Positions 54,640 to 57,800 of a DNA stretch of 57,800 nt are shown here, piece after piece. Source of the DNA: Comamonadaceae bacterium (GTDB taxonomy: Bacteria > Pseudomonadota > Gammaproteobacteria > Burkholderiales > Burkholderiaceae_C). The stretch is from assembly GCA_947447355.1 (NCBI GenBank), contig CANFJF010000016.1:1-57800 (forward strand), in the 5' to 3' direction. The position numbers were made by a program, and so were the translations under genes. The notes under the pieces were generated by a model. It was given only the letters and a program-made list of their open reading frames with translations, searched no databases and was not told the DNA's origin. The first letter of the stretch is position 1; every line of letters begins with the position of its first letter.

Positions 54640-55773
54640 CTAGATCAGCATGCTGCGATCAAGTGCTCGCGCCGATGTACGACCCATGAGGGCCAAAGTC
54701 GTGTCAAGTTCGCCCCGCACAATATCGATAGCGCGCGTTACGCCCTTCTCACCATCCGCGGCCAACCCATACAGTAATGCCCTGCCAAGCCAACATCCGT
54801 CAGCGCCTAACGCCAGCGCCTTGACAATATCCTGCCCGCTGCGCACACCGCCATCCAAGAAAACGCTCGCGCTCCCCTGAAGTTTTTCAACGATGGCCGG
54901 CAAAGCGTCGAGTGACGCCGGAGCACCGTCGAGTTGGCGGCCACCGTGGTTGGACACGACCACTGCGTCCGCGCCAAGTGCCACTGCTTGGCGCGCATCT
55001 TCTGCATCCATAATCCCTTTGACCACCAATTTCCCAGGCCATATTGAGCGCAACCACTCTAAGTCTTTCCAACTGAGCGAAGAGTCAAACTGTGAGTTGA
55101 TCCAATGCGAGATGGCACCAACATCGGTACCGATGTTCATGTGCCCGGTGAAATTACCAAATGTTTTACGTTTACCGAGCAAAATTTTGGCCATCCATAC
55201 CGGTCTGGCCAGCATGCCAAACAGGTTAGACACGGTAAGACGCGGCGGTACCGACAAACCATTCCGGAGATCATGATGTCGCTGTCCGTGAGCGGCAAGA
55301 TCAACCGCAACCACGAGTACGGGACAACCCGCAACCTTTGCTCTTTCCACCAAGGAAGCGACAAAGCCTCGATCCCGCATGATGTAAAGCTGAAACCAAA
55401 ATGGTCGTTCCACCGCTGCACGGACATCCTCAATCGAGCAAATCGATGCAGTGCTAAGGCAGTAAGGCACGCCAGCCTTGTGTGCAGCACGGCAAGCGTG
55501 GATTTCTCCGTCCGCATGGAAGAGCCCGGTGAGCCCCGTTGGGCCAAACGCCAACGGCAGGGAGACCGACTCACCGAGCATTTGGGATGCTAAGTCGCGG
55601 TGCGACACGTCGACCAGCACGCGTTGCCGGAGAGCGTACCGGTCAAAAGCGCTTCGGTTCGCGGCCAACGTCACCTCGTCATAGGAACCGCGGTCGATGT
55701 AATCAAATATCTCGCGAGGAATGCGGCGCCGCGCTAGGGTACGGAGATCATTGATGGTAAGGGCTAGTTGCAT
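54640..55773 (-). CDS. FMN-dependent 2-hydroxy-acid dehydrogenase (LldD/mandelate dehydrogenase-like)
   Basis: 377 residues from ATG 55773; upstream in-frame residues have no family counterpart. TIM-barrel enzymes of this group oxidise L-lactate, (S)-mandelate or glycolate to the 2-keto acid. Seen: the amino motif DYIDRGSYDEVTL, the FMN region FGPTGLTGLFHADGE, WFQLYIMRDRG, KGIMDAEDARQAV, and the active-site SNHGGRQLD with catalytic His and Arg. In this cluster it could provide a 2-keto acid related to the substrate of the hydratase. Mandelate or another aromatic hydroxy acid is likely but unproven. Confidence 0.9.
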   Translation of the reverse strand: MQLALTINDLRTLARRRIPREIFDYIDRGSYDEVTLAANRSAFDRYALRQRVLVDVSHRDLASQMLGESVSLPLAFGPTGLTGLFHADGEIHACRAAHKAGVPYCLSTASICSIEDVRAAVERPFWFQLYIMRDRGFVASLVERAKVAGCPVLVVAVDLAAHGQRHHDLRNGLSVPPRLTVSNLFGMLARPVWMAKILLGKRKTFGNFTGHMNIGTDVGAISHWINSQFDSSLSWKDLEWLRSIWPGKLVVKGIMDAEDARQAVALGADAVVVSNHGGRQLDGAPASLDALPAIVEKLQGSASVFLDGGVRSGQDIVKALALGADGCWLGRALLYGLAADGEKGVTRAIDIVRGELDTTLALMGRTSARALDRSMLI

Positions 55774-55900
55774 TGTTCGGATCTTGTGGTGTCGTGGGCA
55801 AGCACGGCGGTTAATGAAACAAGGCAATAGGGCACAAATAAATGTATTGGCTTGCGTGCATAAAAAATCCCATTAACAATCTGGTCGTCATTGGCCAAAG

Positions 55901-56683
55901 TCAAACTTGAATGTCTACTTTTACGTCGCCCAAACCGTCCAGGATGAAGCGGTAGCTTTGTCCGGCCTCAGGGAAGCGTACCTTGGTGATATTGCCGGTT
56001 GAAACGATGCTGCCGGCCTTTAGAGTCTTGCCACGTGCGATGAAGTGGTTGGCTAACCAGGCCACCGATGCAAAAGGGTGACCAAGCGCCATACTGCCTG
56101 TACCTTCGTCAATATGTTCACCATTGAGTGTGACGCGGCCAACGATTGAGGACAAATCAGGCCAAGACCGCTGAAACTGCCCCACCACAAGTCCTGTACC
56201 CCAAGCGTTTTGTGCAACGAGTGAAAGAACATCGATCGCGGCCAGATCCGCATCCCGGACATCGACTAATTCAATAGCGGGGGCCACCCCGTCAATGCAC
56301 GCCGCCACCTTGGCGATATCAATGAGTTCTGGACCACACAAGTCACGGTTCAGTCGAACGACCACTTCGAATTCAAGTACCAACCGACTGAAAATTCCAT
56401 CCATTAACTGAAGCGGGCTATTGAACACGGTATTTGCCAGAACCACGCCCGCCACCGGATGGGTGATGCCGCTCATTTGCTGCATTACCACCGAGGTCAG
56501 GCCAAGCTTGTAGCCGGTGACTGTGGTGCGCTCGTTTTCAAGAAGCCGATCAACAAAGGCATCCTGCGCATCGTAAGCAGCACCAAGATGGTTAATTCCA
56601 TGATGCTCGGCGAAACGGTTGTCTCGACAGGAGCTTGCATGCTCAGTCAGCAAATCTGCAGCGATTTTCTCGATTGAAACCAA
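55901..56683 (-). CDS. 2-Keto-4-pentenoate hydratase-family protein (MhpD-like)
   Basis: 260 residues of the fumarylacetoacetate-hydrolase-like fold. GYKLGLTS near 56-63 and LEFEVVVRLNRDL with metal-binding glutamates near 102-110 mark hydratases or 4-oxalocrotonate decarboxylases of meta-cleavage pathways. ELVDVRD, NAWGTGLVVG and SMALGHPFASVAWLAN complete the pattern. The substrate would be a 2-hydroxy-penta-2,4-dienoate-type acid. No extradiol dioxygenase is visible in the window. 127 bases separate it from the next gene. Confidence 0.85.
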   Translation of the reverse strand: MVSIEKIAADLLTEHASSCRDNRFAEHHGINHLGAAYDAQDAFVDRLLENERTTVTGYKLGLTSVVMQQMSGITHPVAGVVLANTVFNSPLQLMDGIFSRLVLEFEVVVRLNRDLCGPELIDIAKVAACIDGVAPAIELVDVRDADLAAIDVLSLVAQNAWGTGLVVGQFQRSWPDLSSIVGRVTLNGEHIDEGTGSMALGHPFASVAWLANHFIARGKTLKAGSIVSTGNITKVRFPEAGQSYRFILDGLGDVKVDIQV

Positions 56684-56739
56684 ACTGTCCTCCAGTGCAG
56701 TTGAGCTCGTGGGCCGAAGTCCATCTTGATGGCGTCGAA

Positions 56740-57800
56740 CTATTTCAGGTCCAATTCTCGATAACCACCACTCGCCACAGCCTCGCTGCGCAACCGGAAG
56801 TCAGGGCCGGTCCCGCTATACCGGGCAAGGACACGAGTTCCCTTTCCCTCGACATTCGAGTTGACACCGGTCATCCAGGAATCCACTTCATTGGATAGAA
56901 GCCCTACATTCGATGCTCTCACCAAGTCCATCCAAGCTTGAACACTTTCGACCCGGGCCTCAACTCTCGAATGACCCTTCGTCTGCATGTAGCCCAGCAG
57001 TTTTGAGATCCACTCAACGTTGTATTCGATGCTTCGCGTCATGTTGCCCAAGGCCCCCATCGGGCCCAGCACCATGAACAAGTTAGGAAAGCCTGCATTC
57101 TGGAATCCATGAAAAGTTTGGGCCCCTTGGCCCCATGCTTCTTTCAACCGCTGGCCGCTTGTACCGCGAATATCTATCTGGTCATACGCGCCGGTCAGCG
57201 CGTCAAAACCAGTAGCGTAGATGATCATGTCAAATTCGAAATCGCGATTTGATGTGCTGATGCCAGATGGCGTGATGCATCGAATCGGCGTCTCTTTCAG
57301 ATCAATCAGTTCCACATTGGGCTGGTTATAGACCTCGAAGTAGCGGGTCTCCAGCGGCAATCGGCGCGTGCCGAAACCATGGTCTTTGGGGATCAGCTTT
57401 TCAGCCACCGCCGGATCCGTCACGCGTTGGCGGATCTTGCTCGCAACGAAATCAGACAGCAACGTATTGAGTTGCCTATCTCTTGTGTAATCATGGAAAT
57501 TCCCAACCCAAATGCCAAAACCGGGTTCGCTGTAAAGCCTATCCCAAAAAGCCTCTCTCTCCTTTGCCGGGACGTCCATCCCGCGCCTCGGGTCGGCTTT
57601 ATGTACAAAACCAAGTGCGCTCTCGCCACAGCGTTTGAAAATATCAGGATAGGACTCCTTGATAGCTTTCTGCTGAGCCGGTGTGATCGGCGTGTTGTGA
57701 AGTGGGGCGGCCCAGTTTGGCCTGCGCTGAAACACGGTCAAGTGAGCCGCCGTCTTGGCGACCTCTTGGATGGTCTGGATGCCGGTCGCGCCAGTTCCAA
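56740..57800 (-). CDS. Baeyer-Villiger-type flavin monooxygenase, amino-terminal part beyond the window
   Basis: Partial gene, open at the right edge; about 353 codons visible. It begins in the second dinucleotide-binding motif GTGATGIQT (NADPH Rossmann fold), followed by TVFQRRPNW, then the conserved DMIIYATGFDALTGAY and FPNLFMVLGPMGALGN. These features identify class B flavoprotein monooxygenases that insert oxygen next to a carbonyl. The FAD-binding GxGxxG and the BVMO fingerprint FxGxxxHxxxW would lie outside. As first visible gene of the cluster, it likely turns a ketone into an ester whose parts are handled by the downstream enzymes. Ketone identity is unknown. Confidence 0.9.
   Translation of the reverse strand, partial: GTGATGIQTIQEVAKTAAHLTVFQRRPNWAAPLHNTPITPAQQKAIKESYPDIFKRCGESALGFVHKADPRRGMDVPAKEREAFWDRLYSEPGFGIWVGNFHDYTRDRQLNTLLSDFVASKIRQRVTDPAVAEKLIPKDHGFGTRRLPLETRYFEVYNQPNVELIDLKETPIRCITPSGISTSNRDFEFDMIIYATGFDALTGAYDQIDIRGTSGQRLKEAWGQGAQTFHGFQNAGFPNLFMVLGPMGALGNMTRSIEYNVEWISKLLGYMQTKGHSRVEARVESVQAWMDLVRASNVGLLSNEVDSWMTGVNSNVEGKGTRVLARYSGTGPDFRLRSEAVASGGYRELDLK

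Noticed and set aside
1..57800. CRISPR arrays, tRNA or rRNA genes, insertion sequences, phage genes or toxin-antitoxin pairs
   Set aside because: No regularly spaced repeats, no cloverleaf-like or rRNA sequence recognised, and no transposase, integrase or phage-type proteins among the reading frames.

Overview
The window reads as a chromosomal segment of a Gram-negative betaproteobacterium, most likely Burkholderiales close to Comamonadaceae. This rests on gene content and order: a Bug/TctC-type receptor in a malonate operon, the divergent holC-pepA / lptF-lptG arrangement, a CysB regulator beside a CbiX-type chelatase, an HrpA with its long C-terminal region, and paired class I and class II fumarases. 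No database search was run, so genus and species stay open. Genes are packed tightly, no gene-free stretch exceeds about 300 bases, and I see no tRNA, rRNA, CRISPR array or insertion sequence.

Layout. 1-1107: amino-terminal part of a CcoI-type copper P-type ATPase. A strong FNR-type site separates it from a universal stress protein gene (to 1653). 1677-6638: malonate operon on the minus strand (matR, matA, a Bug-type receptor, matB) with a recognisable promoter and a palindromic operator. 6754-12704: housekeeping genes (lgt, ilvD, a small cytochrome c, acsA, a UPF0114 membrane protein). 12784-18825: six-gene Mrp-type Na+/H+ antiporter operon with fused A and B subunits. 18822-23817: fumC, a class I fumarase, murI and an AEC-family permease. 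23952-29770: an envelope-type module consisting of an LTxxQ periplasmic protein, two von Willebrand factor A (VWA) paralogues, a membrane-anchored HtrA-like protease without PDZ domain, a MoxR ATPase and a DUF58 protein. 29776-32520: a CPA1-type antiporter and a lone branched-chain-amino-acid-type binding protein. 32606-37288: holC-pepA and lptF-lptG. 37301-39884: a sulfur-linked trio (CbiX-like, CysB, methionine-type aminotransferase). 40035-45409: hrpA and argA. 45483 to the end: a minus-strand catabolic cluster with a complete ABC importer, cupin, 3-hydroxyisobutyrate-dehydrogenase-like protein, acyl-CoA ligase, acyl-CoA dehydrogenase, flavin 2-hydroxy-acid dehydrogenase, 2-keto-4-pentenoate hydratase and a Baeyer-Villiger-type monooxygenase cut by the window end.

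How the genes work together. The mat operon turns malonate into malonyl-CoA (MatB) and then acetyl-CoA (MatA); acsA makes acetyl-CoA from acetate. The Mrp operon and the CPA1 antiporter handle monovalent cations and pH. LptF and LptG drive lipopolysaccharide export, and Lgt lipidates lipoproteins. The right-hand cluster looks like an uptake-plus-degradation unit in which a monooxygenase, a ligase, a dehydrogenase and a hydratase process an imported organic acid or ketone whose identity cannot be read from sequence.

The two places most worth following up are the MoxR/VWA/HtrA-like module and the right-hand catabolic cluster. In the latter, the acyl-CoA dehydrogenase lacks a glutamate at both usual catalytic positions and the cupin lacks one usual metal-binding histidine.
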